64,000 nucleotides of DNA from UBA6164 sp964527325 (GCA_964527325.1 CAZGNU010000002.1:1-64000), one strand, 5' to 3'. Counted from the first letter of the stretch, positions 34,475 through 46,472 are shown. The notes: generated from the sequence alone by a model not told the origin. Translations and numbers: made by a program.

Positions 34475-34828
34475 TTATTTTTTTATTTCTTTACCTATTT
34501 TTATATCAAGTTTTCTAGTTTTTTCTTTTTTTATTTTTTTATTTTCCTCTTGTTCCTCTCCTCAAGGAGAGGTTAGGTTAGGTTTTTTTTGTTTATAACT
34601 ACTATTCTTAACTGGTAAAAAACAATATTTTCTAAAAATTAAAGAGAATACTAAGACTAATACAACTATTGCTATTTGAATATTTGCGAATCTTGGATCT
34701 GTATTTAACCAAATTTCTTGTCATAATATAACTAGGATTGTAGGAAATACAAATGAGAAAGCTATAGAAGCTAGTAATACATAAAAAACATAAAATATTG
34801 TATTTAATACTATTCTTTTATAATTCAT
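34475..34828 (-). CDS. Two-helix membrane protein in the atp operon
   Basis: 117 residues. Two membrane segments (IFYVFYVLLASIAFSFVF; IQIAIVVLVLVFSLIF) precede a charged cytoplasmic tail. Residues KPNLTSPGGEEQE in the tail are encoded by a palindromic repeat inserted in frame. It lies after atpG and might be an assembly or AtpI/AtpZ-like factor, but no family motif was recognised. Confidence 0.65.
34553..34585. repeat. CCTCTCCTCAAGGAGAGG palindrome inside a CDS
   Basis: A perfect stem CCTCTCCT/AGGAGAGG with tail TTAGGTTAGG. It is translated in frame within the 117-residue membrane protein. It matches the element at 32.71 kb and is the second in-frame case besides that at 8.1 kb. Confidence 0.8.
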
Positions 34829-34888
34829 AAGATAATTATTATAAAATAAACAATTATATTGTATTACAAATTAGCCATTTGTAAAGCC

Positions 34889-35788
34889 TTAGTCTTTCAT
34901 AGATTCTACTCAACTAACAATTTCAGATACTTCTTTTGTAATTGCAGCTTGTCTAGCTTTATTATACTGAAGAAGTAATCTATCAGCATATTTATTTGCA
35001 TTGTCTTTTGCATTTTTCATGGCTATCATTCTAGAACTATGTTCTGATGCTTTTGATTCAATCAAAATATCAAAGAACATTGCATCAACTAGCATTGGTA
35101 AAACTTCATTAATCAACTCTTCAACCGTAGGTTCAATAGTATAATTTAAAGTTTTATCATCTTCAGTATATTTATAATCTCTTCACAAGATTGTGCTAAA
35201 ATAATTTTCTATACTTTCATCAGTCAAAGGTAAAAATTCTCTAGCTACAGGAATTTGTTTAATAGTATTAACGTAATAGTTATAAAAAACAACTACCTTG
35301 TGATACTCTCCAGTTGCAAATTTTTCACTAATAAATCTAGAAACAGATTTTGAAAAACCATAGTTTATATTATCAGAAAAATCTTCAGAAAAATCAGCTA
35401 TAATATTATTACCTGTTCTAGCAATAAATTGGCTTCATCTTTTTCATAAAGAACAAAAATCAATATTCTCATCATGTTTTTTCATATATTCATTAACTTT
35501 TTTCATCACATTGATATTATAACCTCAACAAAGTCATTTGTTAGAAGTAATAATTACTCAAAGTGTTTTTGTAGATTTTGGATTTTTATTAAAAAACACA
35601 GTTTCAGAAAGACTTTCATTTAGATTCATAAATGCTTCTAAGATTCCTCTTATATATTCTTTCTTTTGAATTGCTAAATCTTGAGCTTTTTTCATCTTTA
35701 CAGTTGAAATAAGCTCCATTGCTTTAGTTATTTTCGCTGTATTATTAATAGAACCAATTCTTCTTTTAATTTCTTTTCAGCTTGCCAT
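34889..35788 (-). CDS. atpG: ATP synthase gamma subunit
   Basis: 299 residues. The N-terminal helix (MASGKEIKRRIGSINNTAKITKAM...) and the C-terminal helix (SSRMIAMKNAKDNA, LLLQYNKARQAAITKEVSEI) are the conserved ends that form the rotating coiled coil of F1. Normal length. Follows atpA by 15 bp. Confidence 0.96.
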
Positions 35789-35803
35789 AATTTATGTTTA
35801 AAA

Positions 35804-37309
35804 TTATTTATTTAATTCCACAACCTTCCCTATAACTTCTTTTAGTTTAGTTTCAGTTTCTTCAGTTATTGCTTTTTCTTTATTTATAGACTCTAGAATA
35901 GTTTTATCATCATCTAAAGTTAAATATAAATCAGCTTCACATTTTTTAATTTTTTTAACATCAACTTCATCAAAATGTCATTTTGCTCCAGCGTATATTG
36001 CACAAACTTGTTTAGCTACAGTAACTGGTTCAAATACACCTTGTTTTAATAATTCCATCATTCTTTCTCATCTTTCTAGTTGCGCTCTAGTTGCAGCATC
36101 TAAATCAGAAGCAAATTGTGAAAATGCTGCTAATTCTCTAAATTGAGCAAGATCTAGTTTTAATGTACCAGATACTTTTTTCATTGCTTTAATTTGTGCT
36201 GAACCTCATACTCTAGAAACTGATAATCATACATTAATTGCTGGTTTTTGACCTGAATTAAATAAATCTGATTCTAAGAATATTTGACCATCTGTAATTG
36301 AAATAACATTTGTAGGGATATAAGCAGAAACATCACCAGCTTGAGTTTCAATAATAGGTAATGCTGTCATTGAACCATTTCAAAGTTCATCATTTAATTT
36401 TGAAGATCTTTCTAATAATCTAGAGTGAAGATAGAATACATCTCATGGATATGCTTCTCTTCCTGGTGGTCTTCTAAGTAGTAGAGACATTTCTCTATAA
36501 GCGTTTGCTTGTTTACTAAGATCATCATATATGATTAATGAATGTTCTTTATTAAACATGAAATATTCAGCCATTGCACAACCTGCATATGGAGCTAAAT
36601 ATTGCATAGAAGCAGGATCAGAAGCTCAAGCTGATACTATAATAGTATAATCCATTGCTCATCTTGATCTTAGTTCTTCTACTACTCTAGCTACTTTTGC
36701 TTCTTTTTGACCAACTGCTACATATACACATGTAACACCTTGTCATTTTTGATTTAATATTGCATCTATTGCAACTTGAGTTTTACCAGTTTGTCTATCA
36801 CCAATAATAAGCTCTCTTTGACCTCTACCAACAGGTACAAGTGCATCAATTGCTTTAATACCAGTTTCAAGTGGTTCGTGAACTGATTTTCTATCCATTA
36901 CACCAGTAGCAACTCTTTCTATTGGATAGTTTTCTTTAGAGTTAATTTCTCCTAATCAATCAATAGGATTTCAAAGAGCATCAACTACTCTACCTACCAT
37001 TTCTTTTCAAACAGGTACTTCTAGAGTTCTAGCTGTAGCTTTTGCTTTTTCTCATTCTTTAATATCATTAAAACCTGAAAGTATTACTACTCAAACAAAG
37101 AATTCTTCTAAGTTAAGTGCAACTCATACTCATCCAGATTCAAACTCAACTAATTCGTTATATGCAACGTTTCTTAAACCAGAAACTTTTGCAACTCAAT
37201 CTCATAAATAGAAAACTTCTCATACATTTTCTACTTCTGGATTAACTGAAGCTGAGTCTAATTTTTTCTCAACTTCGTTTATCACATTATTAAGTAAATC
37301 GTTAGCCAT
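35804..37309 (-). CDS. atpA: ATP synthase alpha subunit
   Basis: 501 residues. The non-catalytic nucleotide-binding subunit of F1, with GDRQTGKTQ-type P-loop, the ERVATGVMDRKSVHEPLETG-type region and SRVWGSAQIKAMKKVSG-type segments readable on the minus strand. Usual length and operon position between atpH and atpG. Confidence 0.96.
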
Positions 37310-37335
37310 AATTGTATTTATTAATTAAAATTAAA

Positions 37336-37719
37336 TTATTTTTTTAGTAAGTTATGAAATCTTAGGAAACTTAAATCAAGTAAATTATCATTTAAGTAAA
37401 TTTTCATACCTCATTTTATATTATCTCTTTGCTTCATGTTAATCTCTGAATCTTTTACTTCAATATCAAATGTTTTTTTGTAAACATCGCGAGCTTTTTC
37501 TAAAACATAAGACTTATCCAAATCTCCAAAATATTCTACTGTGTATTCATTAATTCAATCAAAAGTGTTATGATAAATTTTTTGTCATCTTTTTCACACC
37601 TTTTTAACTAATCCCCTATACATTTTCAAATTTTTTAATAGATCTGTTAATTCAGATTTTTTTGCTTTTTCCAAGCTTTCTGTTATTTTTACCCCAAGGG
37701 CACTTGTTTTACTGCGCAT
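37336..37719 (-). CDS. atpH: ATP synthase delta subunit (short)
   Basis: 127 residues, shorter than the usual 175. The C-terminal motif NIKGGMKIYLNDNLLDLSF matches the end of delta/OSCP, which joins the F1 head to the stator. The N-terminal six-helix domain seems reduced. The first codons (MRSKTSALGVK) come from a 30-bp cassette that also begins the unrelated gene at 41701-44031 and recurs upstream of dnaK, so the start may have been acquired or may be misplaced. It lies between atpF and atpA as expected. Confidence 0.85.
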
Positions 37720-37722
37720 AAA

Positions 37723-38193
37723 TTATATTTTTATAGAATTAACTTCCTTAGTTATAAATTCTTTATTTGAAGTAGTATCATCAAATACTTTAGAGTTTAT
37801 TTTTAATGATAAATCAAGAATTTTTTCTTTCATTGAATCAATCATTCACAATCTTTCTTTTTCTATATCATTTCTGGCTGAAGTTAGAATATTTTCAGCT
37901 TCTTTCTTAGCGTCAGACAAAACTTTTTCTTTATTTTGTTTTGTTAATGCTTCTGCATCTTTTTCCATACCAGATGCTTTTTGTCTAGCATCTTCTATCA
38001 TTGCTGTAGATTTTTCATATGCTTCATCCATTTTGGCTTTCACATCTCCATCTACATTTCATAATTTTGAAAGAGTTTCTTTTCTTTCTTTTATAAGTTT
38101 TACTAATTTATCTCATAAAAACTTTTTAAATAAGAAAAATAATATTCAAAAGTTTACTATCTGAGCTAAAATTAACCAAATATTTAAATCCAT
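37723..38193 (-). CDS. atpF: ATP synthase b subunit
   Basis: 156 residues. One N-terminal membrane helix (NIWLILAQIVNFGILFFLF) is followed by a long charged helix (AYEKSTAMIEDARQKASG..., KKEAENILTSARNDIEKERL) that forms the peripheral stalk. Typical length. Three bases separate its stop from the atpH start codon. Confidence 0.94.
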
Positions 38194-38221
38194 TTTTTGT
38201 AATTTTTAAAAATTAAATTTA

Positions 38222-39112
38222 TTAGCTTAAAATACTAAAAGCAATTATCATACCATAAATTGCAATTACTTCTACTAGTGCTAAAAACAATACCATAAAT
38301 ACTAAAATTTTATTTTTATTTTCTGGATTTCTACTCATAGCATCCATTGCTCATCAAACCAAAGCTCATTCTCATATTCAAGCTCAAAGTCATGTTAATC
38401 AAATAGCCGCTCATGCTCAAACTGCAGCTAATCATACAGCAGCATCTTTACCTAATATAGATAAAGCAACAACTAAACCATATATTGCAGCTGATTCTAC
38501 TAATGCTATACCTAATATAGTAACAGTTAAAAAGAAACCTGCCATTTTGAAATTTCTACCCATAAAGTACATTGATTTTTGAGCAAGCATTCATTCTCAT
38601 ACTCATACTCATAATCATGCAAGTCAAATAGCTAATCATGCACCAATTGCTTGGTATCCAGATATATCAGCACTACCTAACATTTGAAGAGAAATAATCA
38701 AACCATATATTGCAGCTGATTCAACAAGTGCTAAAAATAAAATCATATAAGTCATTATTTTATTTTTATTTTCTGGATTAACATTCATTGCTTCAACAGC
38801 ACCTCATACCATTTTTCATTCTCAAATTCATACTCAAAGTCCAGCAAGTCACACAGATATTCAAATTCATATAGCTGTTAATCAATCAAGTCAATCTTTA
38901 CCTAGAATTTGTAAAGCTACAATTAATCAATATATAGCTGCAGATTCAACAAGTGCAATTCATAAAATTGTAACAGTTAAAAAGAAAGTATTCATTTTTG
39001 GGTTTTTACCCATCATTTGTAATGATTTATATATAAGAAGTCACTGTCAAGCAGCCACTCATAATCAAGCAAAACCTATTGCAAAACCAGCTCAAAGCGT
39101 AGGAGTTATCAT
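38222..39112 (-). CDS. atpE: Four-fold fused ATP synthase c subunit
   Basis: 296 residues made of four c-type hairpins of about 74 residues, eight membrane helices in all. Each second helix keeps the ion-binding Glu: residues 56, 131 and 206 in ALVESAAIYG and 281 in ALVEVIAIYG. The first helices carry Gln23 (AAGQG) or Glu98, Glu173 and Glu248 (GEG), which with the ES pair resembles the Na+-binding c rings. Hairpins 1 and 3, and 2 and 4, are the more alike, pointing to two rounds of duplication. Normal bacterial c subunits are single hairpins of about 75-90 residues. No stop codon separates the units. Confidence 0.93.
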
Positions 39113-39139
39113 AATATAATATTAGTTATTAAAAATAAA

Positions 39140-39973
39140 TTAGTGTAATTTAGCAACCTTCACAAATATTGCAATAAGTAGCGGAAACACAAATGCTTGT
39201 ATTAATGCTACCAATATTTCCTGAATATAAATTATTACAGGAGCAATTATTGGAAATTCAATATTTGTAAGAGTCATTGTTAATCAAGCTGCTGCTCACA
39301 TAAGCATAGCTAGAAGTATTCATCAAGAAAACATATTTCAAAAAAGCCTAAAACTTAGTGAAACAATCTTAGCAACTAATCAAATTATTTCTAGTATTCA
39401 TAAAAACATTGATATAACTATATCAAAAAATTTAACTACTAAAAACAATAACCAATCTATAGCAGCTGGAAGTTTTCATCTAGTATAAGGCACATAGTTT
39501 TTTCAAAATATAGGAAAATATTCATAAAAAAACTTAACTAATCATAAATTTTTAAATTGTTCAATAATAACAATAATCACTCAGATTACTGCCATAGCAA
39601 TATTAAATTCTTTAGTTGCTGTTGGTATAACTATATAATGAGCTAAAACAGCATGTCCATGATCTAATCAAAAAGCAGGCAATAATATTTCTAAGAATAC
39701 TCAAAAAAAGTTTGATATAAGTATAATAAAGAAAAGCACCGTAACATATAATTTTATCCAATCTTTTTCTGCACTTCAAAGTAAGTCTTCAAAAAAGTCA
39801 TAAACTTTTTCAAACATCATATCAAAAAACACAACGAAATTAGATTTTGGAAAAGCTTTAAATGCAACAATAATAGACACTATAATTAATGCCTCAAATA
39901 ATATCCCAATCATCACTGGATAATTACCACTTATTGCATAAAACAAATTTTCTCAAATATTTTTTAAATCCAT
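39140..39973 (-). CDS. atpB: ATP synthase a subunit
   Basis: 277 residues, about six membrane helices. The essential arginine is in SLSFRLFGNM, and the C-terminal helix pattern (IQEILVALIQAFVFPLLIAI) is typical. It forms the ion half-channels facing the c ring. It is the first gene of the atp operon (order B-E-F-H-A-G-three small genes-D-C). Confidence 0.95.
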
Positions 39974-40097
39974 AAAATTTTTATAACTTTGTAAAAAATC
40001 AACAAGCAGTATATTAAAACTTTATTAAAATGCAAATTAAAAAATAAGACTTTTTTTGGGGTGGGAAATAGGTAGAAAAAATAAACAAAATCTATCA

Positions 40098-41627
40098 CTA
40101 TTTTCACAAATCTATCAAAAATATATTTTTGTTGTTTAAATATGATAAATTAGTATTTTTTGTAAATCCACTTTTACTAATAAATACATACCTACTAACA
40201 TTCATTTTTGATACAAAAGATTCTATTTGCTTATTTCATATTTGTTTTTTTCTATATTTCAATTCAAATATCCATTTTTTTCATCTATAAGTTTCACAAT
40301 ACAAGTCAATCTCATCTCAAATTTCAGTATAATAATTTTTCTTTATTATTTTAAATTTTGGTAATTTTATTCATTTCCACATTTTTCATTGATTTTGTTT
40401 TACCTCATAATAAAGCTCAAATTCCTTTGTTTTTCATAATTCTGTTAATGCCTTATTTAAATTTTCTTGTAAAATTTTAACCTGCTCATAATAAAAATCA
40501 TTTTTAACATACTCATATTTTTCTATTCCACCATATGAATAAGAAATAAAGTTAGAAAATAATAAATCTTGAAATTTCCAGGTTTTTTCTTTTGTTTGAA
40601 ATATCAAATCTATTTTTGATAATTGTTTTAATCAAAACAATACTTGTTGTGGTTGAATATGTATTTTTTTTGATAATTCATTCAATGTTAATCAATTTAA
40701 ACTAAATGAAATTTCTTTTAATACCGACTTTAAGAAAATATTGTTTTGAATTTTTGAAAGACTCTCCTCTAATATATATTCATAATGAGTATATATAGCT
40801 CATTTTTGATCAAAAAGTAAACTACTTAAATTTTCTTCAAATGTTCCAAGCAAAGATAAATCTATTTTCTGTAATATCAAAGATAATAAATACGGATTTC
40901 AATTACAAGACCTAAATAAAGCAACTGATTTTTCTCTAGATAAATTTTTATTATATGTCTTAATCAAATCTAAACTAGACTCTTTATTAAAATTTTTTAT
41001 ATCATAAATATCAAAATGACTATACAATTTTTTCTTAGGATTTTGAATTAGATCTCTTAAAATAGTTGGATAAGATCAAGTAATTATATAAAAAACATTA
41101 TACTGATTTTGTAATTCTGATCTAAAGATATCATCTATATTTTTTAATCCATTTAGTTTTTTAAACTCTAATATATCTTGAAATTCATCAAAAACTATTA
41201 TAACTTTTTTTTCTTTTGATAATAATGTCAATAATTTTAAAAATGATGTAAATATCTCATAATTATCAGTTTTATTTAAGAATGTTTTATAAAATGAATA
41301 AAATTTTCAATCAAAAAATTCATGAAAAAATAAATCTAAATCAACATCAAAAAATGAATTATTAACAGATTTAGCATATTCAATTAATACATCATTACAA
41401 AAATTATAAATATTATCTTTTGTTTTACTTACATCAACAAAAACCCTACATACATCTAACTTTTTAGTATCAATATTATCAAGAAAATATTTTACTAAAA
41501 ATGTTTTTCATATTCTCCTTAGTCATAAAAAAGCAACATGAGATGTATTTAACCATTTTCATAAAATAAAATTATCTAATTTATTTCTCAAAATATCTAG
41601 CTCATATTTTCTATTTACAAATATCAT
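40098..41627 (-). CDS. AAA+ ATPase of the archaeal/DUF234 type
   Basis: 509 residues. It has a P-loop GLRRIGKTFLVKYF near residue 33, Walker B VIIVFDEFQDI, a helical winged region, and a C-terminal nuclease-like segment (EIGDEIDLYCETYRGKKWIF, with E, D and K spaced as in restriction-endonuclease-like folds). This matches the archaeal-type ATPase family with the DUF234 tail, often found in mobile or defence-related settings. Its cellular role is unknown. About 120 bp of featureless DNA separate it from atpB. Confidence 0.8.
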
Positions 41628-41700
41628 AAAAAAAGTGTTAAATAATAAGTTAATACTATTATAACACTTTTACATTATTTTTCAAAACATTTTTTTCAAT

Positions 41701-44031
41701 TTACTTCAACTTAACACTCCCAGTATTTATCCCCGTATCAATATTAGAACTCTTAATTAAATCATTACTTATTGAGAAAGTATTATTCCCTATCCATAGT
41801 GCTCTTTTAATAAAACTGTCTCTGAAATTCCAATTTCTTGAAGAAATGTATTCTCAAATTGTAGAATCAGCATAACAATATTTTGGTACATACCTTCTAC
41901 TTACTGGTTCACAATATTCTTCTCATGAAATAAGTTTATGACATTTTTCCTCACCAGTTGATCAACTGTATTTACTACAATCTTCTTTTCTTTTTTCTTC
42001 TATTCAATCATAATCAATATGACTAAGTCTGAAATTTTCTTGTATACCATTATCTTTATCAATAGTCATAATAACTAGACCTTGAAAAAAATCTATGTGC
42101 CTATATTGATCAATCTTATCATTTTTATATAAAGTAGCTGGAAGAAATAATTTTTTATCACTAGCTTTGTACATAAACATTCTAGGATTACTTAATGCTT
42201 CTGAATAACTTCCATATTCTCAAAAAGTCTTAGAAAATTTTTGCTTCACTAATATTCATTTATAATCTCACGTGTCACATTTTTCTTGCTCAGCAACAGT
42301 TAAATTAGAATCTCAACACTTTTTATCATAATTTATTTCATACAAATCAACTTTTACACCATCATTCATAATTCCTCCCCATTTATTTTCAGTAGTATTA
42401 TATCATAAACCTATTAAATGATTTTCATCATATGGATGTAAATAAGTACTATAACCTGGTATTTTTAATTCTCATAATATTTTTGGATCACTTGGGTCTG
42501 CAACATCAATAGCATACAGTGGATCTACTTGTTTAAATGTAACTAAAAATAATTTATCTCAGATATATCTACTTGATTTAAATTGTTCTCAGTTTCAAAG
42601 ATTTTTTAAGCTTCATTTTAAATCTAAATCTTTATCTAAAATATATAAATCTGTATGACTTTCATTGTCTACAGAATTCCATCTGTTTGTTTGAGTTAAT
42701 ATTCTGAAATTTTCTTTATATTCATCCATAGAATATTGTGTAAGTGGTCTACCTGGGATAATAGTTGAATCTTGATAAGACAAATCACTATTCTCTATAT
42801 TTATTTTATGAATAAGAGTATTTGTTCCTCTAGGATACCAAGGAGCAAAACATCTAAATTTTGAAGAACATTTAAAATCATATGACTGATACATATGTGA
42901 AGTTAAATAAAGATTATCTAAACTCATATATATTTCAGAGTTAGATCCTGCTATTACATTTGTTTTTACAGGTACACTAGTATTTTTAGTATCTATAATT
43001 GAAATAATATTATACGAAGGATTAAAATCGAATTCTTTTAAAGTCTCTTCATCAGGTAAAACGTATTCTATCTCATTACACTTTGCAACATTTCAAGAAG
43101 TAATATTATACGGTAGATTTAGTCCTCTTAATTTTAAATTTTGTTTTGTCTTTACACTAGTTTTACTAATATCTATTTTTTGAGGCATCATTTTTTTTAT
43201 ATCCATTTCTATGTCATCAATTACTTCAAAATTTCTATATGGAATAGAAAAATTGTTATTACTAATAATATAAACATAATCTCATATTTTTCTTGATTTT
43301 CTTAAATCTCAGTCAGCTACATATAATTTAGATAAAACTGGATTTCTAATATCACTTGTATCAAAAACTACTGTATAAGTTTTTGTGTTTCTATTAATCC
43401 AATAACCATATTTTGAATAATTTGTATTACTATAACCACTAGAAATAATAGTTAATCTATTTGTTCAAATATACAAAACAGGACTATAAAAATTAGCTGG
43501 TAATTTTATTTTTTTAACTATTTGTAAATCATCAGCTTCTACTATATAAACATATTTATCTTTATCATTATAATAATAAATATATTCTCAATCTGTTTTC
43601 ACTATATCTGATTCATCAACTCAATCTACTTGAGTATTTGTTTTTGAATAATCTCATCATGATGATGAACTACTTGAGTCAGATGATTCGCTTTTTTCCA
43701 TTACAGCTCATTCCATTACAGAATCATCCATAGCCATATCGACATTCATTCAAACTGATTTATACATAGGCATTGGATACCCCCATCTTTTTTTATTATT
43801 TTTCCAATATTCTTTTATATATTTACCCATAACATTCTCTAATCCATCACAACTTTCAAATGATTTCAACTTAAAATCAAAGTCAAGAGCTTTTATTTCT
43901 TGCTTTTCAAGCTCATCTATAATAGATGTATCCTCTATATCTGTAGCAGAAACACTAGCTACTGAAAATATTGTAATAAATAACAATATTAAATAATTCT
44001 TTACCCCAAGGGTATTCCTTTCAGTGCGCAT
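41701..44031 (-). CDS. Secreted protein with C-terminal beta-propeller domain
   Basis: 776 residues. A signal sequence (NYLILLFITIFSVASVSA) follows an N-terminal MRTERNTLGVK. The bulk matches secreted beta-propeller proteins: repeated blades with motifs such as DESDIVKTDGEYIYYY, VVFDTSDIRNPVLSKLY, and YAIDVADPSDPKIL. A Ser-rich low-complexity stretch separates the N-terminal part from the propeller. Paired cysteines fit an exported protein. The first 30 bp match a cassette at atpH and upstream of dnaK. No enzyme activity is predicted. Confidence 0.85.
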
Positions 44032-44043
44032 AAATATATTATT

Positions 44044-44087
44044 AAAAAAATAAGACTATTTTAGTTTAGTCTTATTTTTTATTTTTG
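44044..44087. terminator. Bidirectional-looking hairpin terminator
   Basis: AATAAGACTA pairs with TAGTCTTATT, with A and T runs outside. It lies after rlmH on the minus strand and just before the beta-propeller gene, so it ends the proS-rlmH transcript. Confidence 0.85.
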
Positions 44088-44093
44088 CAATTT

Positions 44094-44546
44094 TTAATGA
44101 TGATATCAAACACCCTTTTTTATACAATTTGCTCTATATATTTGCTCAAACAACATCATAATAGCTTGTGCATGTGGGAAAGTCATTGGAGAAAGAGAAA
44201 TTTTTAAATCTATATTAAATTTTATTAAATCATAATCCACTCCGTATGCTCATCCAATAATAAATACAATGTCTGCGAATTGCATCTGTTTTTGCTCAAT
44301 TAATTTTGCAAATTCTAATGTGTCTAACTGTTTAGAATCAATATACAAAAGAACCTTAAATCACTTAGTTTTTTCTAATTTTTTATTTAACTCTATAGAT
44401 TCTTCTTTTATTATCTCATTTATATTTTTTCTTTTACTTGGTTTCAACTTAACAAAACCTACCTGTTTTCACAGTCTCTTCTTAAACTCTTTTATTGGCT
44501 CATCATAATGCTTAAATGAATCTACAAATGATATTATTTTGATCAT
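44094..44546 (-). CDS. rlmH: 23S rRNA (pseudouridine-1915-N3)-methyltransferase RlmH
   Basis: 150 residues. The SPOUT fold signs are FIIGGAYGVDYDL and the C-terminal LSPMTFPHAQAIMMLFEQIYRA plus GVGYHH, where the knot and the final aromatic-His end match RlmH. It methylates helix 69 of 23S rRNA in assembled ribosomes. It begins 1 bp after the stop of proS, so the two are co-transcribed. Confidence 0.95.
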
Positions 44547-44547
44547 A

Positions 44548-45768
44548 TTAAAATTTAATTATTTTAGAGTCTTCTCATCTTGAAAGAAGTTCATATCCAC
44601 CTTGTTCTATTGTTTTTGGTGAAACAACTACCCTATTTGGGATTCAGTACAATTCACAATCTCATGCTTTTTGTCCGAATCATACTTTTTTTCACATTCT
44701 ATCATCTAAAATTACTTCTTTTCATTCATCTTCTAATTTGTTTGCAATTAAAGTAGCTTTTTCAATATTATCTTCTCATATAACTATTATATAATAATCA
44801 GCTGGAGCAATACTCTCAGGCCAAGCTATTCATTTTTCTCACATAAAATATTCAGCAATCACTCACATAAGTCTTGAAACTCATATACCATAACACCCCA
44901 TAATCACATCTTGTTCCTTATTATTTTTATCAAGCATTTTTACTCAGAAAGGATTTGAAAATTTTGTTTCAAGTGGAAATATATTTCATACTTCTGAGGC
45001 TTGTTTTATTTCATGTTTTTCTGATTTACATTCACTACACTTAAAACCATTAAAATCTACAACTTCTTTATTATGAGAAACACCACAATCTGAACATATA
45101 TATATATCATCCTCTCAAATAGGAAGAATTGTTTGAAATTCATGTGAATATTTATCAGTAAAAACTCATCCATCAGCTACAGTAATAAGAGTATCCTCTT
45201 CTATTCCTAGTCTAGTAAATATTTTCATGTAAGTTTTTTTCATTCACTCATAATACTCAGTAAATTCTTCATCTGTTAAATGGAAAGAATAAGCATCTTT
45301 CATTAAAAACTCTCTACCTCTCAAAAGTCATGACTTAGCTCTTTTTTCATTTCTATATTTATTTTGTATTTGATACACACAAGCCCCTGAATCCTTATAC
45401 GAATTAATAAATTCATTCATTAATGGAACCACTATTTCTTCATGAGTAGGATTTAGTCTATAATATTTATCACCATAAGTTGGAACCTTAAAATATTCTT
45501 CAATATTTTCTCTCCCTGTTTTTTTCCAAACATTCATCGGAGAAAGTCCACTCATAAGAATTTCACTAGCTCAATAAGCATCCATTTCTTCCCTCACAAT
45601 ATTTTCTATTTTTCTTAAAACCTTCAGTCAAAGAGTAGTATAATTATATACTCAAGCCATAGTTTGTCTTATAAAACCTGATTGCAACAGTATACTAGTA
45701 GAAATATTATCACTAACCTTTGGTCTAGTTTTAATGGTCTTAAATGGAAAATTACTTAATTTTAACAT
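44548..45768 (-). CDS. proS: Prolyl-tRNA synthetase (short form)
   Basis: 406 residues. Class II motifs: motif 1 region (GVYNYTTLGLKVLRKIENIV), motif 2 (RLNPTHEEIV, QNKYRNEKRAKSGLLRGREF) and motif 3 (GCYGIGVSRLM). The C-terminal anticodon-binding domain follows. The editing insertion of the usual bacterial ProRS (about 180 residues) is missing; instead a short cysteine-rich segment (YICSDCGVSHNKE..., FKCSECKSEKHE) occurs at that place and may bind zinc. Charges tRNA-Pro. Confidence 0.94.
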
Positions 45769-45787
45769 TTTTTATATAAGTTATTAA

Positions 45788-46039
45788 TTAATTTTGATGA
45801 TTACTTATTACATCAACATAAAATATATTATTTTTTATTTCTCAAAACACTCTAAATTGTTTATTTATTCTAAAAGAATATATTCAATCATGCTTTGGTT
45901 GTCTTAATTTTAAATCAACTCTTTGAGAATTTCAATCTAACAATATTTTAGTAACCTTAAAATATTGAGATAATAATTTTCTTTTTATCAGATATTTTTC
46001 CCGTTTCTGATTTATTAATATTTTATTGATTTTGAACAT
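45788..46039 (-). CDS. RelE/ParE-type toxin
   Basis: 83 residues. The C-terminal pattern QPKHDGIYSFRINKQFRVFG followed by FYVDVISNHQN matches the RelE/ParE fold (R-I-x-x-x-x-R-V and a final aromatic-histidine region). It overlaps the preceding antitoxin gene by 17 bp, the usual order antitoxin then toxin. The target cannot be read from the sequence. Confidence 0.75.
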
Positions 46040-46262
46040 ATTTTTCAGTTAAATCAATAAATCAAGATCTATCTATTTTTCTAGATTCTAAAATTTCATC
46101 TACAAGTTTTTCAGGTAATTCATCTACATTTTCTTCTCTAAAATCAATATCAAAATCTTCATAATTCATTACTTTAGAAATATATAATTCTACAGATAAA
46201 TTATTTTCTATAGCCTTTTGCTTTAACCTTTTTTCCAAAACTGGGTCTTTTATTACTAACAT
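46023..46262 (-). CDS. Antitoxin of the RelE/ParE-type pair
   Basis: 79 residues, start MLVIKDPVLEKRLKQKAIEN. The N-terminus resembles a ribbon-helix-helix or short helical DNA-binding domain, and the acidic middle (EDFDIDFREENVDELPE) with C-terminal IDRSGFIDLTEKYVQNQ should bind the toxin. It overlaps the toxin gene. A strong palindrome 4 bp upstream (46267-46308) could serve both as operator and as terminator of the gene before. Confidence 0.72.
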
Positions 46263-46265
46263 AAA

Positions 46266-46311
46266 AAAAACTTATAAAATATAATAATAAATTTATTTTA
46301 TAAGTTTTATA
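46266..46311. terminator. Long AT palindrome (terminator and possible operator)
   Basis: AAAACTTATAAAAT and ATTTTATAAGTTTT form a 14-bp perfect stem with A and T runs at the edges. It lies between two minus-strand genes, ending the small gene at 46332-46472 and just upstream of the antitoxin start. Confidence 0.7.
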
Positions 46312-46331
46312 AGGTTTGTAAAGCAAACATA

Positions 46332-46472
46332 TTAACTTTTATCAACTATTTCATTTATTTTAGTTCTAGCATCTTCTAATTCAACAATTAAATTTGATCA
46401 AAAATTATTTACAATATCCGAAATATCCTCTCATTCTTGAGGTTTTGATCTTCATGTATCTACATCTACCAT
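46332..46472 (-). CDS. Small acidic protein
   Basis: 46 residues (MVDVDTGRSKPQEGED..., IVELEDARTKINEIVDKS). Three TGA-encoded glycines and a terminator directly downstream support a real gene. It is acidic and mostly helical. No family recognised. Confidence 0.55.

Noticed and set aside
38222..39112. Four separate tandem atpE genes
   Set aside because: No TAA, TAG or new start separates the hairpins; one frame of exactly 297 codons covers all four.
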